The notes under the pieces are model-generated. The model had not been told where the DNA came from. It saw nothing but the letters and a program-made list of their open reading frames with translations, and ran no database searches. DNA of 35,235 bases from Lachnospiraceae bacterium (GTDB taxonomy: Bacteria; Bacillota; Clostridia; Lachnospirales; Lachnospiraceae). The position numbers and the translations under genes are program-made. The stretch is taken from assembly GCA_024697595.1 (NCBI GenBank), contig JAILFK010000020.1:1-35235 (forward strand), in the 5' to 3' direction. Of the stretch, positions 7,975-19,290 are shown in pieces; positions within the stretch are counted from its first letter, which is position 1; every line of letters begins with the position of its first letter.

Positions 7975-8018
7975 TAACAAGGTATGTATGAATTTCATAT
8001 TGAAAGGAAACATTTTTG

Positions 8019-8780
8019 ATGATAATAAAAGGTAAAACGTTTGAAAGCGGAAAAAAACCTGTAGTTTGTATACCAGTTATGGGGAGAAACGAACAAGAGG
8101 TTTTATCTGAAGCAAAAAGGGTTATAGATCAAGGTGCATCTATGATCGAATGGCGTATAGATTATTTGGAAAAATTTGCGGATATAGATGTTGTAAATCA
8201 TGTTATGGATGGCTTGGGTGAATTGACCAAGGATGTTGTGTTACTTGCCACTTTGAGAACGAAAATGCAGGGGGGAGAGGCTGATATATCTGAATCGACG
8301 CTAAAAGACTATTATATTGAATTGGCTAGGATGCAGGTGGCAGATATAATTGATGTGGAATTTTTTGAATTGGAAAAACCGGAAAAGGTTGTATCTAAGA
8401 TGCAAGAAATTGGAGCTGTTGTTATAACATCTCATCACGATTTTGATGAAACTCCGCAAAAGCCTACAATGGAAATGATATTTGAGGATATGGCTAAAGG
8501 AGGAGCGGATATTGTGAAGCTTGCCGTTATGCCTCAATCATTGCAGGATGTATTAGATTTATTACAAGTCACATATGATTTTTCTACAGAATACGATGGA
8601 ATTGAAGTGGCATCTATGTCTATGGGGAAAATGGGTGTGATTAGCAGACTATGTGGCGAGGTTTTTGGATCATGTATCACATTTGGAACCATGGGAGATG
8701 CCAGTGCTCCAGGGCAGATAAATGAAGCAGAGCTTAGTCAAATTTTAAATATAGTTCATAACAATTTTATTAATTCCTAA
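8019..8780 (+). CDS. aroD: 3-dehydroquinate dehydratase, type I
   Basis: Type I dehydroquinase makes 3-dehydroshikimate through a Schiff base to lysine. The 253-residue TIM-barrel protein shows MIEWRIDY, the active-site histidine in VVITSHHDFDETP, the Schiff-base lysine in GADIVKLAVMPQS, and the C-terminal SCITFGTMGDASAPGQI. A TTG at 8016 directly precedes ATG 8019; the ATG with AAAGGA (8003-8008) is the likely start. The gene is divergent from DAHP synthase, and both act in the same pathway. No terminator is obvious before tRNA-Arg. Confidence 0.95.
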   Translation: MIIKGKTFESGKKPVVCIPVMGRNEQEVLSEAKRVIDQGASMIEWRIDYLEKFADIDVVNHVMDGLGELTKDVVLLATLRTKMQGGEADISESTLKDYYIELARMQVADIIDVEFFELEKPEKVVSKMQEIGAVVITSHHDFDETPQKPTMEMIFEDMAKGGADIVKLAVMPQSLQDVLDLLQVTYDFSTEYDGIEVASMSMGKMGVISRLCGEVFGSCITFGTMGDASAPGQINEAELSQILNIVHNNFINS

Positions 8781-8840
8781 GAAGTGATTCTATAGGAATA
8801 AAATTAAGGGATTTAAAAGGATTTTGGAGCAGTTTACGTT

Positions 8841-8869
8841 TTGACTTTAGTATGTCTATTTGCTAATAT
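8841..8869 (+). promoter_or_regulatory. tRNA-Arg promoter
   Basis: TTGACT (8841-8846), 17-nt spacer, TAATAT (8864-8869). The predicted start near 8876 is four bases before the mature tRNA. The same promoter may drive the SH3b gene downstream. Confidence 0.72.
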
Positions 8870-8879
8870 AGAAAAGCAT

Positions 8880-8953
8880 GTAGGCGTAGCGTAGCTGGAT
8901 AACGCATCGGACTCCGACTCCGAAGACCGCTGGTTCGAATCCAGTCGTCTACA
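8880..8953 (+). tRNA. tRNA-Arg (anticodon CCG)
   Basis: A full cloverleaf folds. The acceptor GTAGGCG pairs with CGTCTAC (8946-8952), and the D stem GCGT pairs with ACGC. The anticodon stem TCGGA/TCCGA encloses loop CTCCGAC (anticodon CCG at 8914-8916). The T stem GCTGG/CCAGT encloses TTCGAAT. The discriminator base is A at 8953 and CCA is not encoded. It reads the CGG arginine codon. Confidence 0.95.
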
Positions 8954-9015
8954 TTATTTGTTTTTAGATAAAGTGAGAATTTGTAAGATATATTGATAAT
9001 ATGGAGGAATGTTTC

Positions 9016-10290
9016 GTGTTAGATAAGATTAAAAATGTTTTAAAAAATATAGATATAGATAAGATTAAGAATTTCTTGGTAAATAATAAGAGATATTTTG
9101 GAGCGGTAGGAGTGTTTGTGCTTATTATTGCGATTTTGGCATTGGGTACTGATGGCACAGCTTTCAGCAAAGATCCTATGGCGGGAGCTTATCAATCATA
9201 CGAAGAGAACGATGATGAGAAACTTATTGAGCTGATTACCAATTATTATAATGCTTATGCTGCTGGCGATATTGCAACTTTGCAGCAGTATGCAACACCT
9301 ATTTCTGAGTCTGAACAAAGTTATATTCAGAATTACAGCCAATTTATTGAAAAGATTCAAAATATTAAGTTATATACAAAACGAGGAGTAGATAATAAGT
9401 CTTATATTGTTTCTGCATATATTCAGATCAAATATAATGATATAGAAACTCCTGTTGCAGGTTTGGATTTCTTCTATGTTGAGACCAAGGAAAATGGTGA
9501 TTTGTTTATTAACAATGTTTATGGATATTATAATCAGAATTCTGGTGAATATCAGATGGACAGCAATATTACAGCATTGATTGCTGCGTTCGAACAGCAA
9601 GATGACGTGCTGGCACTTCAGGCTCAGGTTCAACAGGAATATAATGAGGCTATGCTTGCTGATGAGAACTTAAATCAATTTGTTACTAATACTTTAAAAC
9701 CAGCAATTTCTAAGTGGGCTGCAGATTTCAAGGCTCAGCAGGAAGCTGCCGCAGCTGCAAAGAAGGAAGAAGAGGAGAAAGCTGCTGCAGAGGCACAGGC
9801 TGCCGCAGAAGCACAGGCTGCTGCAGAGGCACAGGCTAAGGCCGATGCAGAGGAAGCTGCCAATGCAAAGCAAGGTACTGTAAATGCGACTGATATTCAT
9901 GTTAGAGATTCGGCTTCTTCTGATGGAAATTCTCTTGGTAAAGTAAATCAAGGTGACGTGGTTACAGTTTATAGTGTAGAAAATGGTTGGGCAAAGATTG
10001 ACTATAATGGAACAAAGGCGTATGTGAAATCTGAATTTATAGATGTTGCTGATGCTGCATCAGCAGCTACAACTGATGCAGGTGCTCAACAGCAGGCTTC
10101 AACTCAAGGAACAACAAAAACAGTAACGGATACTATTAATATTAGACAATATGCGGACAGTGGTTCACCTAAAATTGCTATGGCCTTTGCTGGCGAAACT
10201 GTTACACTTTTAGAGGACAAGGGTAACGGTTGGGCTAAAGTAAGCTATAATGGAAAAGAAGGCTACTGCGTTTTAGAGTATTTGCAGTAA
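9016..10290 (+). CDS. Membrane-anchored protein with two bacterial SH3 domains
   Basis: The 424-residue protein has a short basic cytoplasmic N-terminus and one membrane helix (about residues 28-45, FGAVGVFVLIIAILALG). An outer globular region follows (YNAYAAGDIATLQQYA, resembling NTF2-like folds), then an alanine/glutamate-rich linker with three exact AAAEAQ units. The C-terminus has two SH3b domains (about 287-345 and 367-424) with the NGWAKIDYNG / NGWAKVSYNG signature. SH3b domains usually bind peptidoglycan peptides, so a cell-wall sensing or anchoring role is likely, with no catalytic domain seen. GGAGG (9003-9007) suits GTG 9016 better than the overlapping ATG 9001. No terminator separates it from tRNA-Arg. 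Confidence 0.82.
   Translation: MLDKIKNVLKNIDIDKIKNFLVNNKRYFGAVGVFVLIIAILALGTDGTAFSKDPMAGAYQSYEENDDEKLIELITNYYNAYAAGDIATLQQYATPISESEQSYIQNYSQFIEKIQNIKLYTKRGVDNKSYIVSAYIQIKYNDIETPVAGLDFFYVETKENGDLFINNVYGYYNQNSGEYQMDSNITALIAAFEQQDDVLALQAQVQQEYNEAMLADENLNQFVTNTLKPAISKWAADFKAQQEAAAAAKKEEEEKAAAEAQAAAEAQAAAEAQAKADAEEAANAKQGTVNATDIHVRDSASSDGNSLGKVNQGDVVTVYSVENGWAKIDYNGTKAYVKSEFIDVADAASAATTDAGAQQQASTQGTTKTVTDTINIRQYADSGSPKIAMAFAGETVTLLEDKGNGWAKVSYNGKEGYCVLEYLQ
9781..9834 (+). repeat. Three 18-bp tandem repeats in the SH3b-protein linker
   Basis: Three consecutive 18-bp units (9781-9798, 9799-9816, 9817-9834) encode AAAEAQ each. The outer two are identical and the middle one differs at two bases. The region could change length by slippage, shifting the SH3 domains relative to the membrane. 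Confidence 0.85.
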
Positions 10291-10325
10291 TTAATAGAAA
10301 AATTTTTGAGAGATAAAATGCTTTT

Positions 10326-10353
10326 AAGGCGGAGGCTGATGCTTCCGCCTTTT
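10326..10353 (+). terminator. Terminator of the SH3b gene
   Basis: AAGGCGGAGGC (10326-10336), loop TGAT, GCTTCCGCCTT (10341-10351), with T continuing to 10353. The stem has eleven pairs with one G-U. The U-run is short but the stem is very stable. Confidence 0.85.
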
Positions 10354-10398
10354 GTGGCAAGTATAAATGTATATTTATCTTTGAGAGGTAATTAAGGT

Positions 10399-13141
<2,743 letters not shown>

Positions 13142-13143
13142 AT

Positions 13144-14070
13144 ATGCCAATTAGAACACAGGGTGATTTGCCTGCAAAGGCCATACTCGAGCATGAAAAT
13201 ATATTTGTTATGGATGAAGAGAGGGCGACTCATCAGGATATTCGTCCTATAGATATTGGTATTTTGAATTTAATGCCATTAAAGGAAGACACAGAATTAC
13301 AGATTTTGCGTTCCTTATCCAATTCACCTATTCAGGTAAATATTACATTTATCACTATGAAAGATCATGTGTCCAAAAATACATCGAAATCTCATTTAAA
13401 TAAATTCTATGAATATTTCGACGATATTAAAGATAAGAATTTTGATGGATTTATAATAACAGGGGCTCCAGTGGAGTTGATGGACTTTGAGGAAGTGGAT
13501 TATTGGGATGAGTTGACAATTATTATGGAGTGGACTAAGACTCATGTCACTTGCACATTCCATCAGTGTTGGGGAGCTCAGGCTGGATTGTATTATCATT
13601 ACGGAATAAAAAAACAGATTTTACCAGAGAAGATGTTTGGAGTTTATGATCATAAGGTGCACAACCGCAAGATTCCTTTGGTGCGTGGCTTTGACGATCA
13701 TTTTATGGCGCCTCATTCTAGACATACAACATCGGATGAGGAAGCAATTTTTGAGAACAAAGAACTTATGGTGTTGGCAGAATCTGAGGAGGCGGGAATA
13801 TTCCTTGTGATGTCAACAGATAATAGCCAGATCTTTTGTATGGGACATCCTGAATATGACAGATTGACTTTGGATAAAGAGTACAAAAGAGACTTGGATA
13901 AGGGATTGGATATCAAGATGCCAGTGAATTATTATCCGGATGATAATATTGATGAAAAACCAATGTTACAGTGGCGTTCTGTTTCCAATGCGCTTTACAC
14001 TAATTATCTAAACTACTATGTATATCAGATGACGCCGTATGAATTTAATTTGAATCCATATCAGAATTAG
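13144..14070 (+). CDS. metA: Homoserine O-acetyltransferase, MetA type
   Basis: MetA activates homoserine for methionine synthesis. The 308-residue protein has the catalytic cysteine C142 (FHQCWGAQAGLYYHYGI) and the histidine and glutamate region around RHTTSDEE. Residue 111 is glutamate (TGAPVELMDFEEVDYW). In this family glutamate at 111 marks acetyl-CoA use, as in Bacillus cereus, and glycine marks succinyl-CoA use, so acetyl specificity is inferred despite the family's succinyltransferase name. AGGAGG (13131-13136) lies inside the end of ligA. No SAM riboswitch or T-box is seen upstream, so expression probably follows ligA. Confidence 0.94.
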   Translation: MPIRTQGDLPAKAILEHENIFVMDEERATHQDIRPIDIGILNLMPLKEDTELQILRSLSNSPIQVNITFITMKDHVSKNTSKSHLNKFYEYFDDIKDKNFDGFIITGAPVELMDFEEVDYWDELTIIMEWTKTHVTCTFHQCWGAQAGLYYHYGIKKQILPEKMFGVYDHKVHNRKIPLVRGFDDHFMAPHSRHTTSDEEAIFENKELMVLAESEEAGIFLVMSTDNSQIFCMGHPEYDRLTLDKEYKRDLDKGLDIKMPVNYYPDDNIDEKPMLQWRSVSNALYTNYLNYYVYQMTPYEFNLNPYQN

Positions 14071-14071
14071 T

Positions 14072-14103
14072 AGGATTTTTAGGCGATAATATAAAAACCT
14101 TTT
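14072..14103 (+). terminator. Possible weak terminator after metA
   Basis: AGG-A-TTTTTA (14072-14081) can pair with TAAAAACCT (14092-14100) with one bulged A, followed by only TTT. It is AT-rich and overlaps the next promoter's -35, so termination may be partial. Confidence 0.4.
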
Positions 14104-14128
14104 ACATAGTTTTGAGATTTGTTATAAT
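14101..14128 (+). promoter_or_regulatory. asp23 promoter
   Basis: TTTACA (14101-14106), 16-nt spacer, perfect TATAAT (14123-14128), about 30 bases before the asp23 start. Confidence 0.65.
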
Positions 14129-14159
14129 GCATATAGAAAATGTTTAGGAGGCAGGTAAA

Positions 14160-14534
14160 ATGGCTGATAAAAAAGATTTTGTTATTAAAGAGAGTGAAAG
14201 TGGTATTGTAAATATAGGCGAGGAAGTCATTGCAATTATTGCAGGGCTTGGGGCCACAGAAGTTGATGGAGTAGTTTCATTGGTTGGAAATCTAACTAAT
14301 GAGTTGGTGAGCAAAGCAGGAGCTTCAAAGTTATCTAAGGGCATCAGAGTTTTGTCAAATGAGTCCAATAAGATTGCAGTGAAGGTTGCTGTAAATATTG
14401 CTTATGGCTATGAAATTCCTGTTATCTGTCAGCAGATTCAGGAAAAGGTAAAGACTGCTGTTGAGAATATGACAGGTTTAAAAGTGGTAAGTGTTGATGT
14501 GAAAATTGCCACAGTTGCAGTAGGAAATGAATAA
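14160..14534 (+). CDS. Asp23/Gls24 family envelope stress protein
   Basis: This 124-residue protein belongs to the Asp23/Gls24 family (DUF322): GIVNIGEEVIAIIAGLGATEVDGVVSLVG near the start and AVNIAYGYEIPVICQQIQEKVKTAVENMTGLKVVSVDVKI near the end. In staphylococci Asp23 coats the membrane and influences cell-wall stress. In Clostridia a copy normally precedes nusB, as here, which supports orthology but not a specific function. AGGAGG (14147-14152) precedes ATG 14160. It has its own promoter and is followed by a hairpin terminator before nusB. Confidence 0.9.
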   Translation: MADKKDFVIKESESGIVNIGEEVIAIIAGLGATEVDGVVSLVGNLTNELVSKAGASKLSKGIRVLSNESNKIAVKVAVNIAYGYEIPVICQQIQEKVKTAVENMTGLKVVSVDVKIATVAVGNE

Positions 14535-14607
14535 TATGCAAAAAAATGCATAATTATTATTTATAGGCTGTATATTTGTTTTAATTTAACAGGAATTAGA
14601 GTATAAT

Positions 14608-14635
14608 GGGGATGTCCTTTGACATCCCTATTTTT
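14608..14635 (+). terminator. asp23 terminator
   Basis: GGGATGTC (14609-14616), loop CTTT, GACATCCC (14621-14628), then TATTTTT. The perfect 8-bp stem separates asp23 from nusB. A perfect TATAAT (14602-14607) touches its left side. Confidence 0.85.
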
Positions 14636-14711
14636 GTCATGAGAAGATGACATATTATGGGAGTTTATAAAAAAATTCACATTGATTATATATATTATGA
14701 AAGGTAAGTTT

Positions 14712-15104
14712 ATGACCAGAAGAGAAGTTAGAGAACAGGTATTTAAGATTGTATTTCAAAAGGAATTTCACAGCGCTGAGGATTTGAAAGAGCAAGCTGA
14801 AATTTATCTTGCGGAAAATGATATTGAAGAAAAGTCTGCGAAGGAGATTCTTGCTAAATGTTTAAATATATTTGACAAGATTGAAGAGTTAGATGCAGAT
14901 ATAAATGAGAGAACTGAGAATTGGAAGACAACTCGAATGAGCAAGGTGGATTTATCACTTATTCGATTGGCGCTTTATGAAATGCGTTACGAGGATATGC
15001 CAAAGGGGGTTGCTATCAATGAAGCGGTAGAATTGGCTAAAAAATACGGTACTGATTCATCTTCTGGATTTGTAAATGGAGTGTTAGCAAAGTTTAATGA
15101 GTAA
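14712..15104 (+). CDS. nusB: Transcription antitermination protein NusB
   Basis: NusB binds boxA RNA with NusE (S10) and supports rRNA antitermination. The 130-residue helical protein starts [19 protein letters not shown] and ends [18 protein letters not shown], the family's C-terminal signature, with [11 protein letters not shown]...[22 protein letters not shown] (14700-14704) lies 7 nt before ATG 14712. An earlier in-frame start at 14682 has no ribosome site. It is the first gene of the nusB-recN cluster and overlaps xseA by 8 bases. Confidence 0.95.
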   Translation: MTRREVREQVFKIVFQKEFHSAEDLKEQAEIYLAENDIEEKSAKEILAKCLNIFDKIEELDADINERTENWKTTRMSKVDLSLIRLALYEMRYEDMPKGVAINEAVELAKKYGTDSSSGFVNGVLAKFNE

Positions 15105-16308
15105 AAATATTTATTCAGTAGGACAGATAAATTCATATATTAAAAATATGTTTTCCCAGGATTTCATGCTGAAGAACATCTCTATAAAAGGAGAGGTTTC
15201 TAACTGTAAATATCATGGGACAGGGCATGTCTATTTCACATTGAAAGATGAAGATTCTGCCATATCAGCAGTTATGTGGAAAAGTGTTGTTCCTCGTGGC
15301 TTGCAGTTTGATATGAGAGACGGGGATAAGGTGGTTGTGGAAGGCTCTGTGGAAGTTTATGAGAGAGGCGGAGTGTATCAGATTTATGCCAAATCTATAC
15401 AGAAACAGGGTGAAGGCGATTTATATCAACGTTTTCTAAAACTAAAGGCTGATCTTGAGGAGATGGGCATGTTTGATGATATGTTCAAAAAGCCTATTCC
15501 GAAGTATGTCAAGACTGTTGGCATTGTAACTGCATCAACGGGTGCGGTTATACATGATATTATGCAGGTGGCAGGTAGAAGAAATCCATATGTTCAGTTG
15601 ATTCTATGTCCCGCACAGGTTCAGGGAGATGGGGCGGCTGAGAGCATATGCTCAGGTATTCGCCGGCTTGACGATATGGGCCTTGATGTTATTATTGTAG
15701 GCCGAGGTGGTGGCTCTATAGAAGATTTATGGGCGTTTAATGAGGAGATTGTGGCTAGAACTATATTTGAGTGCAACACTCCGGTTATCGCAGCCGTGGG
15801 CCATGGGTCTGATGTGACTATATGTGATTTTGTTGCAGACAAAAGTGCGTCCACACCTTCAGCTGCAGCAGAGATGGCAGTGTATGATTACGCCACATTA
15901 ATATCTCAACTTAGGAACTATCAGGATCAATTATCTTATGGTTTGAAAAATCAATTACAAAATAAGAGAAACCAGATAGCTAACTATAGCAGAGTGCTAT
16001 CTCATTTAAGTCCAGAGAGCAGATTGAATGAAAAAAGACAATATCTTGTTAATCTTGAGACTAGACTTAAATCTGATTTCAATAGAATAATCGACGCAAA
16101 AAAGAATAAATTATCTCTTTATGCTGGTAGATTAGATGGATTATCACCTGCCAGGAAAATGGCGCAAGGTTATTCTTTTACAGTGAGTGATTCGGGAAAG
16201 AAAATCACAAGCGTGGATGATGTTTTAAAAGATGATATTTTACATATTCATATAAGTGACGGTAGCATTGATGCTAAAGTTACAGATGTGAGAAAGGAAA
16301 ATAGATAA
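15097..16308 (+). CDS. xseA: Exodeoxyribonuclease VII large subunit
   Basis: XseA is the catalytic subunit of the enzyme that degrades single-stranded DNA to oligonucleotides. The 403-residue protein has an N-terminal OB fold ([24 protein letters not shown]), the catalytic region with [14 protein letters not shown] and [14 protein letters not shown], then [17 protein letters not shown] and a long C-terminal coiled coil. Its start overlaps the end of nusB, and xseB begins at its stop codon. Confidence 0.96.
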   Translation: MSKNIYSVGQINSYIKNMFSQDFMLKNISIKGEVSNCKYHGTGHVYFTLKDEDSAISAVMWKSVVPRGLQFDMRDGDKVVVEGSVEVYERGGVYQIYAKSIQKQGEGDLYQRFLKLKADLEEMGMFDDMFKKPIPKYVKTVGIVTASTGAVIHDIMQVAGRRNPYVQLILCPAQVQGDGAAESICSGIRRLDDMGLDVIIVGRGGGSIEDLWAFNEEIVARTIFECNTPVIAAVGHGSDVTICDFVADKSASTPSAAAEMAVYDYATLISQLRNYQDQLSYGLKNQLQNKRNQIANYSRVLSHLSPESRLNEKRQYLVNLETRLKSDFNRIIDAKKNKLSLYAGRLDGLSPARKMAQGYSFTVSDSGKKITSVDDVLKDDILHIHISDGSIDAKVTDVRKENR

Positions 16309-16526
16309 TGGCTGAAGATAAACTTACAATGGAACAACATTTTGAAGAAATTGAAAAGATTATAGAGAAATTAGAGGATAAGGACATATCTATGGAGGAA
16401 TCCTTTGCATGTTATAAAGACGGTATACAACATCTTGCAACTTGTAATGAGATGATGGATGCTGTTGAAAAAAAGGTTATGGAGTTGAACCAAGATGGAA
16501 ATTTGGTTGAATTCAAGGAGGATTAA
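16308..16526 (+). CDS. xseB: Exodeoxyribonuclease VII small subunit
   Basis: This 72-residue helical partner of XseA has MEQHFEEIEKIIEKLEDKDISMEESFACYKDGIQHL, the standard XseB pattern. Several copies wrap the coiled coil of one XseA. The ATG shares a base with the xseA stop codon, giving tight coupling for subunit stoichiometry. Confidence 0.94.
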   Translation: MAEDKLTMEQHFEEIEKIIEKLEDKDISMEESFACYKDGIQHLATCNEMMDAVEKKVMELNQDGNLVEFKED

Positions 16527-16529
16527 TTG

Positions 16530-17423
16530 ATGGATGTAAATAAGGAGTTATCCTCTAGGGCTTCACAGATAGAGGAAGTGATTTATTCATATTTGCCAGA
16601 TGAGAAAAATGGTTATCAAAAGACTGTTTTAGAGGCTATGAATTATAGTGTAAAAGCTGGTGGTAAGAGAATTCGTCCAATTCTTATGAATGAGACATAT
16701 AAGCTTTTTGGTGGAAAGTCCAAGGCCATAGAACCTTTGGCAGCTGCTATTGAGATGATTCATACATATTCGTTGGTTCATGATGATTTGCCAGCTATGG
16801 ACAATGATATGCTGAGAAGAGGTAAACCTACAACTCACGCAAAGTTTGGTGAGGCTATGGGAATACTTGCAGGGGATGCGTTACTTAATTATGCCTTTGA
16901 AACAGGACTTAAGGCCATGGATGTGGATCCAGATAACCAAGCTGTATATAAAGCATTACAGATTTTAGCAAAAAAAGCTGGAATCTATGGAATGATTGGC
17001 GGACAGGTAGTGGACGTTGAGTCAGAGAAACAGCAGAATATATCAAAGGACAAGTTAGATTTTATATATGAGCTAAAGACAGGAGCTTTGATAGAGGCTT
17101 CTATGATGATTGGAGCCTTGCTTGGTGGCGCCACAGACCAGGAAGTAAGTAAGATTGAGCTGGTGGCTAAAAAAGTAGGCTTAGCATTTCAGATACAGGA
17201 TGATATCTTGGATGTGATTGGAGATCAAGAGACTCTGGGTAAGCCTATAGGTAGCGATGAAGAGAATCAAAAGGCTACTTATGTGGTTTACGAGGGGATT
17301 GAGAAATCTAAAAAAGATGTGGAAAATCTCACAAGAGATGCCATTGACATTTTAAATGATCTACCATATGAAAATGAGTTTTTAAAAGAACTACTTATGT
17401 GGTTGGTTATGAGGGATAAATAG
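16530..17423 (+). CDS. ispA: Polyprenyl (farnesyl/geranylgeranyl) diphosphate synthase
   Basis: This prenyl transferase condenses IPP with allylic diphosphates. The 297-residue helical protein has the first aspartate-rich motif in HDDLPAMDNDMLRRG, the GKRIRP substrate loop, GGQVVDVESE, and the second motif QIQDDILD. Position in the xseB-dxs cluster supports farnesyl diphosphate synthase. Chain length is not proven by sequence. AAGGAGG (16515-16521) is 8 nt before ATG 16530 and 5 nt before a TTG at 16527; the ATG is preferred. Confidence 0.93.
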   Translation: MDVNKELSSRASQIEEVIYSYLPDEKNGYQKTVLEAMNYSVKAGGKRIRPILMNETYKLFGGKSKAIEPLAAAIEMIHTYSLVHDDLPAMDNDMLRRGKPTTHAKFGEAMGILAGDALLNYAFETGLKAMDVDPDNQAVYKALQILAKKAGIYGMIGGQVVDVESEKQQNISKDKLDFIYELKTGALIEASMMIGALLGGATDQEVSKIELVAKKVGLAFQIQDDILDVIGDQETLGKPIGSDEENQKATYVVYEGIEKSKKDVENLTRDAIDILNDLPYENEFLKELLMWLVMRDK

Positions 17424-17433
17424 AGGTAGTACT

Positions 17434-19290
17434 ATGGTACTGGATAAGATAAATCATGAAAATGATATAAAGAAATTAAGCGATGAAGAGTTGGCATTAT
17501 TGCCACAGGAAATAAGAGATTTTCTCATAGAGAAACTTTCGGTAACAGGTGGACATTTGGCTCCTAATTTGGGAACGGTTGAGCTTACTATGGCTCTTCA
17601 CTTAGCCTTTGATTTGCCAAAGGACAAGATTATATGGGATGTGGGACATCAGTGTTATACTCATAAAATTTTGACTGGCCGTAAGGATGGTTTCGATTCC
17701 TTGAGATCCTATGGTGGAATTAGTGGTTTCCCAAAGAGGGCGGAGAGTGACTGTGATGTATTTGATACTGGTCACAGTTCCAATTCTATTTCTGCAGGAT
17801 TGGGAATGACTTGGGCTAGAGATTTACAACATGAGGATTATCATGTGATATCTGTTATTGGTGATGGAGCCATGACAGGTGGTATGGCCTTTGAGGCATT
17901 AAACAACGCAGCTTCTTTAAAGAAAAATTTTATAATTGTATTAAATGACAATAATATGTCTATCTCGGAAAATGTTGGTGGACTGTCAGAGCAGTTGGCT
18001 AAGATGAGAACCAATGCTGGATATAGAGGATTCAAGGGGGATGTTCAAAGTTCTCTTGAAAAGATTCCAAAATATGGAGAAAAATTGGTTACTGGACTTA
18101 AGAGAACAAAAAGTTCTATCAAACAGATATTTGTACCTGGAATGATGTTCGAGGAGATGGGGATTATGTATTTAGGCCCTGTGGATGGGCATAATGTCAC
18201 TGCCATGGTAAATATTATGAAGGAAGCTGCTCTGGTACAGGGACCGGTGCTCATTCATGTACTCACAAAAAAGGGTAGAGGATATGAGCCGGCAGAAAGA
18301 CATCCATCTAGATTTCACGGAACTGCATCCTTTGACATTGAAACTGGTATTCCAACTCAGAATGGCGATGCCACTTATACAGATATATTCTCCACTGTAA
18401 TGAGAAAGATGGGGGATCGAGATGAGAAGTTAGTGGCAATCACAGCGGCAATGGCAGAGGGAACTGGACTTAAACGTTTTAGAAATATGTTTAGTGACAG
18501 ATTTTTTGATGTGGGTATAGCTGAGGAACATGCGGTTACTTTTGCTGCGGCAATGGCAGCAGGTGGAATGAAACCTGTGGTTGCTGTGTATTCTACATTT
18601 CTACAAAGGGCATACGATCAGGTGCTTATAGATGTTTGTATGCAGAAACTTCCGGTAGTATTTGCCATAGACAGAGCTGGCCTTGTGGGAAGTGATGGAG
18701 AGACACATCAGGGAATATTTGACATAAGTTATCTCAGCTCAATGCCGAATATGACAGTTATGGCTCCTAAGAATAAGTGGGAGTTATCAGATATGTTAAA
18801 GTATGCCATTGATTTTGATGGACCTATAGCTCTTCGATATCCTAGAGGTTGTGCTTATGATTCATTGCATGATTACAGGGCGGATATAGAATATGGTAAA
18901 TGTGAGGAACTATCTCAAGGAGAAGATGTGATGCTTTTTGCCTTGGGAAGTATGGTGAAGACCACACAGGAGATGTTGCCAGAATTAGAGAGTGCTGGAA
19001 TTAGACCAACTGTGGTAAATGCTAGATTTGCAAAACCATTTGACCGGGAATATTTGCTGGAGAATATGTCTAAGTACAAGCTTATAGTCACAATGGAAGA
19101 AAATGTGATTACCGGTGGTATGGGAGAACAGATTCAAAAGTTCTTGATAGATAGTGGTTATGAGGGCAAGGTTTTAAATATTGCCATCAAAGATGAGTTT
19201 GTAGAGCATGGAAATGTTGAGAAGTTAAAAGAAATGCTTCAAATAGATGCTGATTCTATTACAAAAACAATAATAGAGGAAATGAAATAA
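17434..19290 (+). CDS. dxs: 1-deoxy-D-xylulose-5-phosphate synthase
   Basis: Dxs is a thiamine diphosphate enzyme joining pyruvate and glyceraldehyde 3-phosphate, the entry step of the MEP isoprenoid pathway. The 618-residue protein has GGHLAPNLGTVELTMALH, DVGHQCYTHKILTGR, the ThDP motif GDGAMTGGMAFEALNNA (GDG at 143-145), LNDNNMSIS, then the pyrimidine-binding part with DVGIAEEHAVTFAAAMA and DRAGLVGSDGETHQG. Lying directly after ispA, it places both ends of prenyl precursor supply in one transcript. tlyA starts at the base after its stop. Confidence 0.97.
   Translation: MVLDKINHENDIKKLSDEELALLPQEIRDFLIEKLSVTGGHLAPNLGTVELTMALHLAFDLPKDKIIWDVGHQCYTHKILTGRKDGFDSLRSYGGISGFPKRAESDCDVFDTGHSSNSISAGLGMTWARDLQHEDYHVISVIGDGAMTGGMAFEALNNAASLKKNFIIVLNDNNMSISENVGGLSEQLAKMRTNAGYRGFKGDVQSSLEKIPKYGEKLVTGLKRTKSSIKQIFVPGMMFEEMGIMYLGPVDGHNVTAMVNIMKEAALVQGPVLIHVLTKKGRGYEPAERHPSRFHGTASFDIETGIPTQNGDATYTDIFSTVMRKMGDRDEKLVAITAAMAEGTGLKRFRNMFSDRFFDVGIAEEHAVTFAAAMAAGGMKPVVAVYSTFLQRAYDQVLIDVCMQKLPVVFAIDRAGLVGSDGETHQGIFDISYLSSMPNMTVMAPKNKWELSDMLKYAIDFDGPIALRYPRGCAYDSLHDYRADIEYGKCEELSQGEDVMLFALGSMVKTTQEMLPELESAGIRPTVVNARFAKPFDREYLLENMSKYKLIVTMEENVITGGMGEQIQKFLIDSGYEGKVLNIAIKDEFVEHGNVEKLKEMLQIDADSITKTIIEEMK

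Noticed and set aside
9694-9951. Cysteine/leucine-rich antisense frame in the SH3b gene
   Set aside because: It arises from the complement of the alanine/glutamine repeat codons; low complexity and no start signals.
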